The position numbers were made by a program, and so were the translations under genes. DNA of 64,000 nt from contig CAJNOJ010000018.1 of the NCBI GenBank assembly GCA_905250025.1, positions 434,001 through 498,000 on the forward strand, given 5' to 3'. Each line of letters opens with the position of its first letter. Positions within the stretch are counted from its first letter, which is position 1. Below the pieces are notes generated by a model. It saw only the letters and a program-made list of their open reading frames with translations. It had not been told where the DNA came from and searched no databases. Origin of the DNA: Adineta ricciae. Lineage: Eukaryota > Rotifera > Eurotatoria > Adinetida > Adinetidae. This document shows positions 25,853 to 38,724 of the stretch, piece by piece.

Positions 25853-27455
25853 TTAACATTTCCATTTGAGAATCTTTCGTTCAGCAACAAATTCTCCGCG
25901 TGGCGACTTGACGTTCGATTCTAGTGTTGCTAAGTAAACAGGTGTATCAGCACCTTGATCAGGTGAACCTATTCCTTTGTTCGATGACATATCTGTTTTG
26001 ATATAGCCCGGACAGCAAGCATTCACAACGATGTCTCGTTCGGGTTTTTGATCGAATAAACGTTGTTGAATGAACGTAGCTGCTGTTAAAGCAACTTTAC
26101 TCATCCCATAGGCACTATTCGGATAACCATTCTCTTGATGTGAATTTTGTTTTGCTTTTCTATAAAACATTAAAGAATTCGAACGAAAGATAGATCATCG
26201 ACATCTACCGAATGAAGTCACTAAGTATATCAGAAACATTTTCAATCGTTGCAGTTGGTGATGTTAAACTCTGCCGAATTTCAGCACTTTTCACGGATTC
26301 GAGCATTCCAGCTCGACTCGTTACATTGACGACTCTAGAAGAAAAGAATTATTTTCACACCTTAGTGGATTTCTATAGAAGTCGTAAACAAACCGTGCAT
26401 GATCTCGAAGTAAAGGAAAGAGTGCATTACAGACATTAATTGTGCCGAAGAAGTTCGTTTGAGCGGTGATTTCTGCTTGATCGCCAAACGGTGTTGTATC
26501 ATTCACCTATAGATCAAATATTCCTTGTAATGATAGGAAAACACACCAGAACTCGTTTTGAAATTACTTTAAATGCCATTGCTGCATTATTTATTAGGAT
26601 ATCTAAACCATCGTGATTCTTTTTGATATGTTCAGCTAACCGATGAATACTTTCAACATTGGTTATATCTAACTGGTGAAATTGTACTTTGTCGCCAGCA
26701 TCTTTGTTCGTCTCCCGTAATTGTCGAACTGCTTGGAGACCAAGTTCTTCATTTCGTGCTAAAAATGAATCGAACAATGTAAAGACAAATCATCTCCAAG
26801 AGAAGCAGAAATCCGGACAAAGGAAACGAAATTCTGTATGCTTGAAAAGACTCTTTTATCAAATATTTATAATACTCATTCACATTACCTTAAATATCAA
26901 TTAGCACACTCATTCTCAAGTATTAAATAACGAAAGGATTATTAAGCATGAAGATATTTTCATCTTAGATGTTAATTTCGGATCGAATATCGAGACATTC
27001 CTAATGTCTCTCAAAGAAATACGCGAATAAAGTTCTTTTCAGCAGACAATCGAACTTTGCTTTGTAACACTGAGTGTATATTTCAAAGAAGAGGAAGAAA
27101 AATGTCACATCTGGTTAGTACCTTCTGTGCGCGGTAACGATGAATACGTCCTTCTTTACAAAACTGATTTTCTACTTGACATTTGTCATCTTTGTTGACA
27201 AGATAATTTGAAGAAAGCAGCAGGTTTTTCTTCGAACTAATTCATTAGCATTCCATTGGAAAAAAATAGAAAATCTCTTGTCAGCAACTTACCCGTCAAA
27301 TAGATAATTCCGTCAAAAACCGAACAGAGCTTATTCACAATTGCATAGCCAATCCCTTTGTTTGCTCCGGTAACCTGAAAGGAAAAAATAATCATCTAAA
27401 AACGTTTCGTTCACTTCTCTTGAGAGTTACTTACAACAGCTATTTTATGGGCCAT
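25853..27455 (-). CDS. CBR1: Carbonyl reductase (CBR1-like) short-chain dehydrogenase (279 aa)
   Basis: Six exons: 27455-27435, 27374-27293, 26758-26568, 26506-26394, 26334-26209 and 26159-25853, summing to 280 codons. CBR1-type enzymes are cytosolic NADPH-dependent reductases of carbonyls and quinones. The Rossmann start reads KIAVVTGANKGIGYAIV. GLDILINNAAMAFK, TNFFGT, RVVNVTSRAG (catalytic Ser), the active-site pair YGMSK and NACCPGYIKTDM follow in the usual order, ending with the CBR1-type TPVYLATL and GEFVAERKILKW. Intron 2 is long for the locus (534 nt). It lies 190 bp downstream of another SDR on the same strand, with a CATTTTAG acceptor before its ATG, so the two probably share an operon. 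Confidence 0.9.
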
Positions 27456-27645
27456 GAAAAAATATCACGAAAAGGAAATTAAAATAGATCAATCTAAAAT
27501 GAAATGTATTTTACATTACGATTCAAAAACAACATTTACACAACGATAAAAAAAAGAAAATGGAATGAAATATTGGACTTGAAGCTGACTAGATGACTAA
27601 TTAACATGTACAAAATTTCACACAGGTTTTCTTGATGACATTCGA

Positions 27646-28374
27646 TCATTTATGTTCACCGAAATTGAGACCAAAGATTTTTCCTGTTGGCGCATCATCA
27701 ACTAAGGTTGCCAAATGAACAATTGATCTGATGGCCGCGTCCATGCCATGTCCGTGATCGTGATCATAATATAATTCAATTGTTGCCAAATCTGATGTAC
27801 AACCATTAACTTTGATTTTCGTGCCCTGTAGATCCCTTGCTAATTGCAGTGTGAACATATCAAGCGAAGCTTTCGATGCACTGTACGCACAATGGAAGTG
27901 GGAGTCGCGATTCTTTTTATGGAAATCAAGTGAACCAAGAGCACTCGAAATATTAACAATACGAGCTGATGAAGATTGTCGAAGTAGGGGCAGAAAAGCA
28001 TTTGTCACAGCAATTGCACCGAAAAAATTCACTTCGAAATTTTGCCGAATCATTTCCGATGGTAAGTCACTTGGACGCGGTTCTTTCAAATATAGAGTAC
28101 TGTTATTGATCAGAATATCCAAACGACCGTAAGCATTTGCAACTTCAGTAACAGCGAGATCGATTGTAGCTTGGTTTGTTACATCAATCTGAATGTAAGT
28201 TACGGAAAGATTCTCCGAGGCGAGCTGCTCAGCTACTTGTTCACCTTTGATTTCGTCGCGCGAAGCAATTAAGACTTCAATACCTTTTTGTGCCAAATGA
28301 TGTGCTACTTCATAACCTATTCCTTTTGTTCCACCAGTGATCAAGGCAATTCGACTGTTGGTATTTGCAGCCAT
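27646..28374 (-). CDS. Classical short-chain dehydrogenase/reductase, single exon (242 aa)
   Basis: An NAD(P)-binding oxidoreductase. The cofactor motif TGGTKGIG is at residues 13-20, with Asp64 in the IDV adenine-binding strand and N90-N-S in place of NNAG. The catalytic Ser lies in IVNISS (about 143) and the active pair is Y164SASK168. ASRD after strand 2 (SRD) suggests NADP preference. No introns, unlike the CBR1-like gene that follows 190 bp downstream. It is similar enough in fold but not in sequence to be a recent tandem duplicate. The substrate cannot be inferred. The C-terminal third has an unusual His/Asp run (YYDHDHGHGMD) where substrate loops usually lie. Confidence 0.85.
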   Translation of the reverse strand: MAANTNSRIALITGGTKGIGYEVAHHLAQKGIEVLIASRDEIKGEQVAEQLASENLSVTYIQIDVTNQATIDLAVTEVANAYGRLDILINNSTLYLKEPRPSDLPSEMIRQNFEVNFFGAIAVTNAFLPLLRQSSSARIVNISSALGSLDFHKKNRDSHFHCAYSASKASLDMFTLQLARDLQGTKIKVNGCTSDLATIELYYDHDHGHGMDAAIRSIVHLATLVDDAPTGKIFGLNFGEHK

Positions 28375-28892
28375 GTGTGAAGGATATATACTATTCAGTA
28401 CACCTTTTATTCTTATTTTCTGCCATCGGATTCATAGATCAGAAGACTATATATATATATATATATATATCTGCATTTGCATAGACAGAAAAAGCTGCAG
28501 AGCTCTTGCTTGGTTACTTACACTTTTCTTTTCTTTCCAGTTCTATTTATTGGTCGACGATAGACGAATAGTAAACGAATATTTCTTTTTCTTCATATAT
28601 ATGTGTTGTCAGGTTGTTTATGTTTATTTATTTGTAGGTTTCTTCCTTTCATAAATACATCGTGTTAGACGAATTTGTCAGATGTGTTGAAAGTTACGTG
28701 ATGATTTGGCAAGACTTTTCATTCCTTTAATGTTTAGTCAAATACGAAAATCTTTTCAGACGGGCAATTTCCAAACTAACCCGACACAAAACGTTAAATA
28801 GTGCAAGAGAAAAAACAGCCACATTCATGGAGCTTTTTTTTCTTTAAGATAGTAATCTATTCCACGGAGTTTTATTTATAAATTCATTGTAA
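28375..28892. other. Divergent upstream region between SDR (-) and RBX1 (+)
   Basis: Holds the shared upstream region of two divergent transcription units, with a TA dinucleotide microsatellite at 28448-28470. No other gene seen. Confidence 0.6.
28448..28470. repeat. (TA)n microsatellite
   Basis: Uninterrupted TA repeat of 23 bp, 74 bp upstream of the SDR start codon. Confidence 0.9.
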
Positions 28893-29313
<421 letters not shown>

Positions 29314-29497
29314 ATTAACGCATTTCTTTTTGTGATAGACAAACACCTGCTTGAAAATAAAGGAAGACCATTTTTTTATTCGAGAAACGAACTCATCTGT
29401 TTTTTCCCTTTCTCTTTTTTTTCGTTCAACTTCTGATACAAATAAATATTCTAATTTCTGAAAAAGAACAGATTGAAACTCTGTATTTTCTTTAGAT

Positions 29498-30049
29498 ATG
29501 AATCATTTACTAAATCTATCGAAACGAACGGTTCTCCTAACCAATCGTTTACCCATTCAGACGTCCATTCGTACCGTTCTTAATAATCGTGAATGGCGTC
29601 CAAATGAAGAAGCTCCTGTCACACCTGAAGACCGCGCTGCAACAGCTCGTAAATATAACATGCTACCAGAAGATTACAAACCATTTCCACCCGAATACAA
29701 TGCTGGTGATATGCCAGACGTTGCGCCATCAGGAAGATATTTCGAACGTAGTCCCTGGGAAGATTATGATTATCCGTTAGATAGACAAAACTGGAATGAA
29801 CCGCGTCATCCGAGTGATTTTATCAAATTCGAAAAAACACGTCTTGGACACGCAGAAGAAAATCAACCAGTCATAACGAAAGAATTGTGGAAATTATTGA
29901 TATTCCCAGTTTCGATTATATTGGCTATATATGCTTTGCGTGAGCTTGAATTCATGAATCCAACATTTCGTTCACCAAAGGTCGAACCTGGTGTAGTACA
30001 TTACTCATTTGAGAAAGAGGATGGTTCTGGCCACGGCGTTCGATATTAA
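29498..30049 (+). CDS. NDUFB8: NADH dehydrogenase 1 beta subcomplex subunit 8 (183 aa)
   Basis: Accessory subunit of mitochondrial complex I. Residues 1-30 are rich in Arg, Leu and Ser with no acidic residues (SKRTVLLTNRLPIQTSIRTV), as in a mitochondrial targeting peptide. Family signatures follow: RAATARKYNMLPEDYKPFP, ERSPWEDYDYP and NWNEPRHPSDF. A transmembrane helix sits at about 131-150 (WKLLIFPVSIILAIYAL), and the tail ends VVHYSFE. The ATG lies two bases after TTTTCTTTAG, suggesting trans-splicing as the second gene of an RBX1-NDUFB8 operon. Single exon. Confidence 0.9.
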   Translation: MNHLLNLSKRTVLLTNRLPIQTSIRTVLNNREWRPNEEAPVTPEDRAATARKYNMLPEDYKPFPPEYNAGDMPDVAPSGRYFERSPWEDYDYPLDRQNWNEPRHPSDFIKFEKTRLGHAEENQPVITKELWKLLIFPVSIILAIYALRELEFMNPTFRSPKVEPGVVHYSFEKEDGSGHGVRY

Positions 30050-30738
30050 ACAACAACTCAAACCTATGCATAAACTTTTGTTCACTTAGTAGTAAAAAGC
30101 AGTTTTATTGTATCTACATAAAAACAAATAAGACAAGAAGGAAAATATACATTGTCTTTTGCTTCTCATTGTCAGAAAGACTCGAATCGTTTCTTTTTTG
30201 CTTAACAGATGGTAAATATAGAAGATCTTGCGTAGAAATACTCTTGATAAATACGATGCACAGAAAAGATGATATTTCTCTTCCGATGTATTAATTATTT
30301 TCATGAAATGATTTCCCAATTCTCATTACAATGAGTAAGAACAATCATCTTAGTTCTTTTTTTCTTGCCATTCTTTCTTCCTTTTTTTTTTCTTGTCTAC
30401 TTTTTCTGGATTTTCCTCTCTTCTTTTGTGCACACATATATCTTCTCGATTTTTTTTCTCTTTCTTTCTATGTCTCTTCTGATGTGCGCAACAAGCGCAA
30501 TCAACCGGCAATACTTACGCTTGTCGTCGACCATTGAATCGTTCATGTTCTTGCAGGACTGAAGCAGAAAAGAATCGATCAATTTTTCTGACTATTACTC
30601 ACAATCAAAGCGTTCTTTTTCTATCTCTCTCTCTCTCGTTCTATTGTTCGTACTTTTCTGTACAAAACAAAAGCTGCTTAAACCTAATCTAGAGAAATTG
30701 TTCATTTCAGATAATGTTTGCACATCTGAAACGAGACG
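30050..30738. other. Intergenic, NDUFB8 3' region and MADD upstream region
   Basis: Pyrimidine-rich on the plus strand (long T/C runs at 30355-30480). No convincing gene. Short open frames here are low-complexity Phe/Leu/Ser translations of the T-rich tract. Confidence 0.55.
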
Positions 30739-33700
30739 ATGTGTGAACAAACCAAACGATACTTTTCCCCACGTCTTGTTGATTATGTCATTATAGTTGG
30801 TTGTCGGCATCCGAATAAATACAATCATGTTACTCAAACACCTGAATTACTTCGACGCTATCCATTAGAAGATCATAAAGATTTCGCTCTACCGCCAGAT
30901 GTGATCTTTTTTTGTCAACCAGAAGGCTGTATTAACATTGGCCATCAACGGACTGGTATACAACCAATTACTTCGTTCGTGTTTACATTGACTGAGAAAG
31001 ATTCTAATCGGCAACGATTCGGTATTTGTGTCAATTTCTATCGTCATTTTTCTCGACGAACATGCACAACTTCTAATCATTCTCAGCAGCATAAGACTGA
31101 CGGTACGGATTCGTCGGATGATAGCGCTGATAAAAGTAAAAATTCAACAGTGAATGATCAAGTTGGTGATGATGGAAACGAAAATATCGAACGAAAACGT
31201 AAACGACGAGTAAAAAACAATACATTAACATCCATTTGTTTGATCAGTCACCATCCATTTTTTACGCGTTTTCGAGAATGTCTTATTACATTAAAAACGC
31301 TTATCGATGCTTGTAATGAACGGTCATGCGCAAAGCGAACTGGTGCATCGCGAGGAACGTCTAGGTCAGAAACTTCACACTTTGCTGCATTGATGTAATT
31401 AATGCTTTGTCTTTCCATTCTGTAGAGAAACTGTCTGGGGTGTTCTAACAGGACATGCTTATGAATGTACGTCAAGTATTGTAGCTCATGAACTTCGAGA
31501 AATTGAAACGTGGATATTACGATTGTTAAGTGCACCAGTTTCCATTCCCGGCAAAACAAAAATCTTAGTATGAAATTGATTCATTACTTTTTCGAATGCA
31601 GTTTTGATCTACTTCATCTAGATCGAAACACTTCCGAATGAACCTCCGATGTTATTTGCTCTACCTGATCATACACGCTTCTCATTAGTTGATTTTCCTC
31701 TGCATTTACCATTGGAATTATTAGGAGTAGACTTAGGTATACGCGTTTTAACATTAATTATGTTGGAAAGCAAAGTAGAGTTATTTATTGAATAGAAAAT
31801 TCATAGGTTTCATCATCTTCGTTAGGTTGTTTTTCAATCACGAGATTATAATGCATTGACAATGAGCGTGTTGGCCTTTGTAGCATTACTTTATCCACTT
31901 GAATACATGTTTCCTGTCATTCCACTTCTACCTACTTGTATGACTGGTGCTGAACAAGTAAATTCCATACAATTCATTTACAAAGAGATCTTTGATCTTC
32001 ATATCTATTTAGCTTTTACTCATTCCAACTCCATTTATAATTGGTGTACCTGCAAGCTTCTTTCCTTACAAAGGAATGGGAGCGCGAAGATTTGATGATA
32101 TATGGATTGTTGATCTTGATGCTAATCAGGTTTGATTTCCATTTGAATTCACATTCTGTTCCAAAAACTGAACAAATGAAATAGATTATACCGCCTCGGC
32201 ATGCTGAGCCATGTTTCGACATCCCCGAATATGAATACAATACCCTAAGCAATCATTTGAAACAAGCATTAGGTAGCATGTCTTCTGATACTGAACCAAT
32301 TCAAAATTTTGATACGATATTGAATGATAAGTCCTATGCTACAAATCCGAAAACGCTACCATTAAAAACTTATAATCTTTTCATATACGGAAATGATATT
32401 GATTCAGTGGATATAGCAACACGAGTAGCAATGGTTCGATTTTTCAATTCTCCAAATATATTTGGTAATTTCAATGAACATACGAGAACATTAAGATTAC
32501 ATCCACGAGCAGTTGTTGCTTTTCAATATACAAGCTTTATTCGGTCGAGACCAGTGAGATCAGCGTTCGTTGCTCGTTTAGCAAAAACTCAAGTAAAAAA
32601 AAGAAATACTGATCAGAGAAAAGAAAAAGAATTGAATGAATTTATTTAGGCTGTGGAATTCTTTGCTGAATGGTCTCTTTGTCCTGATAATGTTGCCTTT
32701 TTACGTGTACAAACAGGTGTCTACGATCCTGCTCTGATCGGTGATAAACCGAAATGGTATAGTCGGGATCTAACAGCAATACAGTTCAATATCATGGATG
32801 AGAACAGTACATTGGGACAAGCAGTCAACTCTTGGAATGGAAAATCGAACGATGATGAACAAACGCCAACAGGTTGGAGAGAATTCTAGTTAACAGAGTT
32901 ATTCATAATGCTATTTATAACTTCAGATGAGAGCGGAAGCGATTCCGAAGATGATAGTCCAAATTCGTGTTATTCATCGTTGAATGATTTTGTATTTGAA
33001 ATGCGCAATAGTGAAATCTGTGGAGAAATTCGAGGTAAATCAGGAATCATATTCATCGAAAGCGAAGTTTTCATTGGGATTAATTTTATAGAAAATAAAC
33101 TTTATCCCGAGAATCAAGAAAAGAGCGCGTTTGTCGAATATTCCCAAGTGTACAATCCACCCGAAGAGCTACAAATTCCGGAAAGTTTAAATACAAAGGC
33201 CAACACCCATGAATCGAATCCATTGATGAGTGAATCAACAATCAGTTCGAGTTCGAATTCAGATATTAATTCTCAACATCATTCACCTATCGACGAGAAG
33301 TATTCCATCTTAGGTGATTTATCAGAAACAATACTTGAAATGGATTCGAAATCAAGTTCAGCAACCATCACACCGATAGCGAAAACTTTTCCGAAGTAAG
33401 TCAAATCTCGCTAATGTCATTCTCGATAGAGAGAATCTGGTATATTTCGTTTTCACAGACCACTATTTGACTTAAAGTCAGCACAATTTGAAACTGATTC
33501 TTCGCAATCCTCACCCTTACTCATCCGTCGACAAATTCGGAAGCAAGAAAGTGACAATTCGGAAAGTAACATATCAATCAACTCGCCAGAAATCGAACAA
33601 ATATCTGCCGAAACTGAATATAAAACGCCTGATTCAATCGGTATGTATCCGATCACTTAAGAAAACTCATCGCAATGATGATGATGATGTTCTCTTCTAC

Positions 33701-36700
33701 TTTTAGCCACATCGGATGGTTCATCGAAACCACATCCTAATCGACCACCAGCAATTTCATTGTCGAAACCCAATCGTAGAGTCGATAGGTCAACTGTGAA
33801 TAAACCTAATACACCTTATTTCAATACAATCATCGCCAATCGGCAGCGTGATTTCATTCGGCAACAAAGTGTAGAGTTAAAAGCCAATACACACAGTGAA
33901 AATCAACAATTTCTCAAAGAAATTGTCAACAATATTCTCGATGGATTAGGCATTGGCTGGTTGAAAATCAATCGAGTGAAGAAGTTAATGGAAGATGAAA
34001 ATTATCGAAACTTTGTCTTGAGTAGACTCAATGTGAACTTGGATAAGAAATATGCTGACGAACATGATCATATTGAAGATGTGGTAGGTCTTTATTGCTT
34101 CCTGTCTATTTTTCCGTTAAGTATGGATGAGTGCATGATGAAAAGAATCGTTTTATGAATGAAAACTCAAAGTGTGCAATAGAATTGAATTAATATATAT
34201 ATATATTTGTTCATTTCAGAAAATCAATCAAACAGTATTCAAAGGAATGACAAATATATTACGTGCTGTTATTCAAGGTCTCGAAGCAACTTTCGAGAAC
34301 AATGGCGTGGGCGGAATGGCATCAACGTTTCAATTGTTAGAAATTGCTCATACACACTATTGGGTAAAGGATTCAACTATGCGAAGTGACCTAAGTCCAA
34401 TGTCAGAACGAAACAGTCCATTGAATGGTAGTCGTGAAAGTTTAGCATCAGCTGATCCAGCTATTTCGCCGAATATGGTATCAAGTACAATATCTTTATC
34501 CAAACCAAGTAGTATTACTAGTCCTACAGCAGCTTTTGTTTCTCAATTAGGTAAATTGAATCGAATGATTGTTTCTCGAAAAGATTATTTCTATCGATTC
34601 TATAGGAAGTTTCTGGCGTGAATCAAAGTCAGTAATTGCCCGCAGTTATGCATCTGCAACTCAAGCAACGATGGGTTTTGCACCTAGTGTAGAATTGCAT
34701 ACGAATCCAAAACATTCGTTCTCGCCACATGCTCCATTTCATTCCAGTGTAACTGTCAGTCCGTCATTATCATCGAATTTTAATTCCGCTGAGAAATCCT
34801 CACGTTCAATGATGAATCAACCGCTTTTTGCTCAATCAGCCGGTATATTGTCGTACTTGTTGTTGTCTTCTTGCATGAACAACATATCTGTTTGCCATGC
34901 TCGTTGATCTATGTAGTTACAATAGCATCCGTAAAAAGATAGAAATAAATGAGGGTTCGCAATTGTTTATTTAGATATACCGGATGTTAATGGTGATGAT
35001 TATCAGAACATCGAAATTCCATCAGAAGTTGTATCGAAGTCTGATGAAACGAGTAATTCAAATCTAACAGGTAGAAAAAGAATTTCTTTTGCCTCTTTCT
35101 TATTCTCTTTTGAATGGAATCGTATAGTGATCGAGCAACAAGATCGACCTGATACATTGAGTTTAACAAATGAAGTAAGTCATTTGACTGGTACTTCAAA
35201 GAGCTAAATCGTTCATTTCGCAGAACGTCCAAACGCGTATCAATATCTCACGCATCAGTTCAACAGCAACTGATGACGGTAGTGGAAACGAGTCGGCTTT
35301 ATCTAGTCGACGCGGATCGAAGGGTATGCACCATTCAACTCGTGAATCGCCTCAATGGAATGCCGATGATGACGAAAATAAATTGAGAATTCGACGTCTT
35401 TCAACGGCATCCACAGCCAAAAGTTCACTATCAGTTGGATATAGGTATATCGTTCTCTGTCTGTATGATTGAACCTCACCGACCTTGTGATTCCTTAGAT
35501 TTCATAATGGATCGTTAATCCAAGTGGCTGATAATAATAATCTGTCTACGAACGATAAACAATATTTGTTTGAAGTACTTGTGGGAGGTTCTCGTAGTCA
35601 TCTCTGGGATCAAATGCAAATTTGGGAAGATGTTTTTCTCGATGCTGTTGCGCAAGAGCGAGATATTATTGGACTTGATCAAGGTCCAGCGGAAATGATG
35701 GAACGGTATGGATGATGATGTAAACATGTTTTGATGTACCTATCTCTTTTTTTTTCTTCTAGTTATTATTCACTATCGAATTCGGATCGAAGACGTTTAG
35801 AGATGGACGAAGACCGTCTATTAGCGGTGATGCTCTATAATTTAACTGCATTTATGATCATGATGCGTGTTAGTAAAGATGAAATTCGTCGAAAAATTCG
35901 TCGAATGTTGGGCCGATGCCATATTGGTCTGACTATGAGTCAACAAGTGAATGAATTGATTGATAATATATCAAATCTAGTAAAAAATTGCGTTTGAGAA
36001 AAAATTAAGACTCTTATTGTTCGCTAGAATGGAAATGATGTGGATTTAAGGCCAGTTGGAAGTCGTCTTTTGCAAAAGCAGAGTTTTACTGTACATTGGG
36101 GAACTGATAATACGGGTGACATGCTATTTATGGAGGTAAAACTGATGCAAACTGTCGAATGATTTCTTGTATTCAAGGAAATTATTTAGGTTTGGGACGA
36201 TTGTCTTATACTCCGAAGTGTAATGGGTGAAGTGCATGATCGTTGTTGGTTTGAGAAAATAGTAAACATGACATTTTCACCGAAGACAAGAGTACTCTGT
36301 CTATGGAGGAAAGTCGATGGTGAAACACAATTAACTAAATTCTATACTAAACGAGTGAGAAGATCATTATTGTCATGATTCATCGAAATAATTTTGTGAA
36401 TGTCTAGTGTCGAGATTTGTACTTTGCAATCAAAGAAACGATGGAGAAAGCAGCTTCGAGAATGAAAGGAACGTTACCAGGTAAGTCGTTAAAGGATTGA
36501 TTAGATTTGAATCATTTGAATTAGTAGGCCAAGAAGTCGGTGGAGAATTTCCAATTAAAGATTTGAGTACGGGCGAAGGTGGACTCATACAAGTTTGTCT
36601 TGAAGGCATTTGTTTGACTTTTGAGAATGAAAAAGTAAACTTAAATATTGACTTACATATCTAATCATTAGATCATTTCTTTTTCTCCTTCAGGAGTTCA

Positions 36701-37217
36701 TTGAATTGCAAAAAATTCGAAAATGTACAACCCAAAAAGGCGATATCTTCGTTCTCGAAGAATTTGGTAAAAATAAAAAAACTAATAATTGTTCATATCA
36801 TCTACTGTACTCCTTAGATTCCACTTCTAAACAACTGCGCATCCGAAAATACAAATCTTCTATGGTACGTATGAAAGCCAAGTATCATGTGTAGTCAATA
36901 TATGTTGTATTTGTCTTATATGCTTCGTAGGCAAATAGAATTTTGCTTGCTTTTCATCGTGTTGTATCTGTTTTATTGGAACAGCGAAAGTCATCGTCTG
37001 TTCGTGGAAAGACTCGCCATTTTCGTTGCATAAAAAGAACAATGATATAGGTATAACAAAGCTAGGTTGCAGTGTGCTTCAATAGATAAGAATGTTATGA
37101 AACCGATATTTGGATTTTTTTATCTTGTTGATTCTCTTCTAGGCAGATCGAATTTGCTATGCTGTTCTTTGTGTGTTTTCATATTTGGCAGCGGCAAATG
37201 ATCAACAATCGCAATGA
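30739..37217 (+). CDS. MADD: MADD, Rab3 GEF with DENN domain (about 1,590 aa)
   Basis: About 25 exons. The first twelve are 30739-31364, 31426-31567, 31622-31774, 31826-31957, 32013-32129, 32185-32592, 32650-32872, 32927-33034, 33092-33395, 33459-33640, 33707-34083 and 34220-34550. The last are about 36819-36863 and 37143-37217. MADD activates Rab3/Rab27 for synaptic and dense-core vesicle exocytosis. The upstream DENN begins [17 protein letters not shown] with [13 protein letters not shown]. Core DENN follows ([53 protein letters not shown]), then dDENN ([34 protein letters not shown]). Mid and C-terminal MADD blocks are also present: [53 protein letters not shown] and the terminal [14 protein letters not shown]. 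Essentially full length. Exon 3 must be read through to AAA|GTAGAG at 31774 to keep the [10 protein letters not shown] helix. Confidence 0.93.
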
Positions 37218-38155
37218 ATCTCAAATTTTATTCTGACAATTAACGCAGTGATAACGATGTTGATTTTGTTCTTTCTTTTTTATTCAGCACGCATTCGAAC
37301 TCGTCTTCCTTATCATTTTCTTCTAGTCATATTTACCGCAATAATCTTCCATACCAGAATGATGTTTACGTACTCATCTAACATGTATTATAGTATTATA
37401 TTTTGTGATTCTTTTATTCGTGTTTTGAAAACAAATAAATAAACAATTATATGATGAAAATTTCCATCACAGAATTCTGACGCCTCTGAGGGAGAAACAT
37501 AAAAGATTAAAAGTCAATTATGATTGCAAACAAGAGAACGGCATCGATCGTGGGCGGTTGTTTATATGATCATTTATTCACAGGTGCGAGCGAATGCAAT
37601 CGCAGACATAGCTAAGCTTCACTAAGAACTCAGATTCATCCCTATTTCATCCTTGCCATTAGCCAAGATATTCTGATCGCCTGCGCAAATCAACAAATTC
37701 CTGTGTGTAGATTTGTTTCTTCAGCTACCTAAAGAAGTTGACACTCAGAAATAAATATACTGGTTTCTTTTATGACTCTATTGACTTTCAATACGCTCGA
37801 ATGGAGATCTTATGAATAACACATCTAATCTATAGACATATATGTTTTTTGAGAAGGAGAGATGAAGGCGGTTGTTTGACTTTCAAAGTACCTTACCTGT
37901 GTGTAGGCGTAAGGAAGAATTCAATGACAATGATGTATTGAAAACAACAACCATCAAACATTCGTTTCTCTCTATGACTCATTAGAGAAGCAAAGAGAAT
38001 GATCGTTTCATTTTATCCATTACTTACAGATTGATCTTTCCTTCAGCATCGTGGTTATTCATACGAAATTCATTGCGCTTTTATATAAATATTTACTACA
38101 TCGGTTGTAATCGAATTATTTTTGACACTTTTCGTGTGATACTTAGCTGACGACG
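37218..38155. other. Gene-free 0.9-kb interval
   Basis: MADD 3' UTR (AATAAATAAAC near 37434) and the upstream region of a peptide gene. I see no coding region or recognisable repeat. Confidence 0.6.
38082..38090 (+). promoter_or_regulatory. TATA box of the peptide-precursor gene
   Basis: TATATAAAT 66 bp upstream of the start codon, in otherwise non-repetitive sequence. The spacing allows a short 5' UTR. Confidence 0.5.
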
Positions 38156-38507
38156 ATGCGACTTACAATATTCGCTATTTTCTGTGGTTTGTTTATCATC
38201 TTATCAGGTAAAAAATATTGCATCAACATGATTATTTGAATGATAGAGATTTTATTTAGTACAAGCACGTTCGATCCCACCTGACGGAAGTCAGTCGTCC
38301 TTCGAAGAATATTTGAAACAATTGGTTTTATCCGAAAATGAAGATTCAGAAGATCGTACTCAGTTTGTATCTAATATCGAAGAAAATATGAGCCCAAAAG
38401 TCAAACGAGGTTTCTTCTTTTTCCCCGAACGACGTTCTACGAAACGGTACTATCGTCCAATCTATTCTTACGGACGTAAATCTCATTGGGACACATTTTT
38501 TGGATAG
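38156..38507 (+). CDS. Neuropeptide-like precursor with an amidation site (99 aa)
   Basis: Two exons (38156-38207 and 38260-38507). A clear signal peptide (MRLTIFAIFCGLFIILSVQA) ends near residue 20, then an acidic spacer. The last third is cut by basic sites: KVKR, then GFFFFPERRSTKR, then YYRPIYSYGRK, then SHWDTFFG at the stop. Gly-Arg-Lys after YYRPIYSY is the standard signal for cleavage and C-terminal amidation. The final peptide also ends in Gly and could be amidated. No known peptide family was recognised. A second small secreted protein at 40520 shares a YRPI core near its C-terminus. Confidence 0.7.
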
Positions 38508-38724
38508 AAACATCAATGTTATAATAAAATCCGTGAAGTTCTTCCTATTGATTTCTAGTCATACGCAAATATATGATGATTTAATATGTAATGATTTCTC
38601 ATGATTTTATTTTAATATATATTCTTCTTATTTGTTGAAATTCTTCTAACTATCTTTTTGTTGCTTTTTCTAATTGCTTGTATACCGACGAAGTTAGCCA
38701 AACATTGTGTACTTTGCAGAAAGA

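Noticed and set aside
30331-30562. Hydrophobic protein frames in the NDUFB8-MADD interval
   Set aside because: They are translations of a T/C-rich tract, in overlapping frames, with no splice-consistent model.
31740-31825. Loss of a DENN helix in MADD
   Set aside because: At first the exon seemed to end at 31736 (TTAG|GTATAC). Reading through to AAA|GTAGAG at 31774 restores the expected [10 protein letters not shown] segment in frame.
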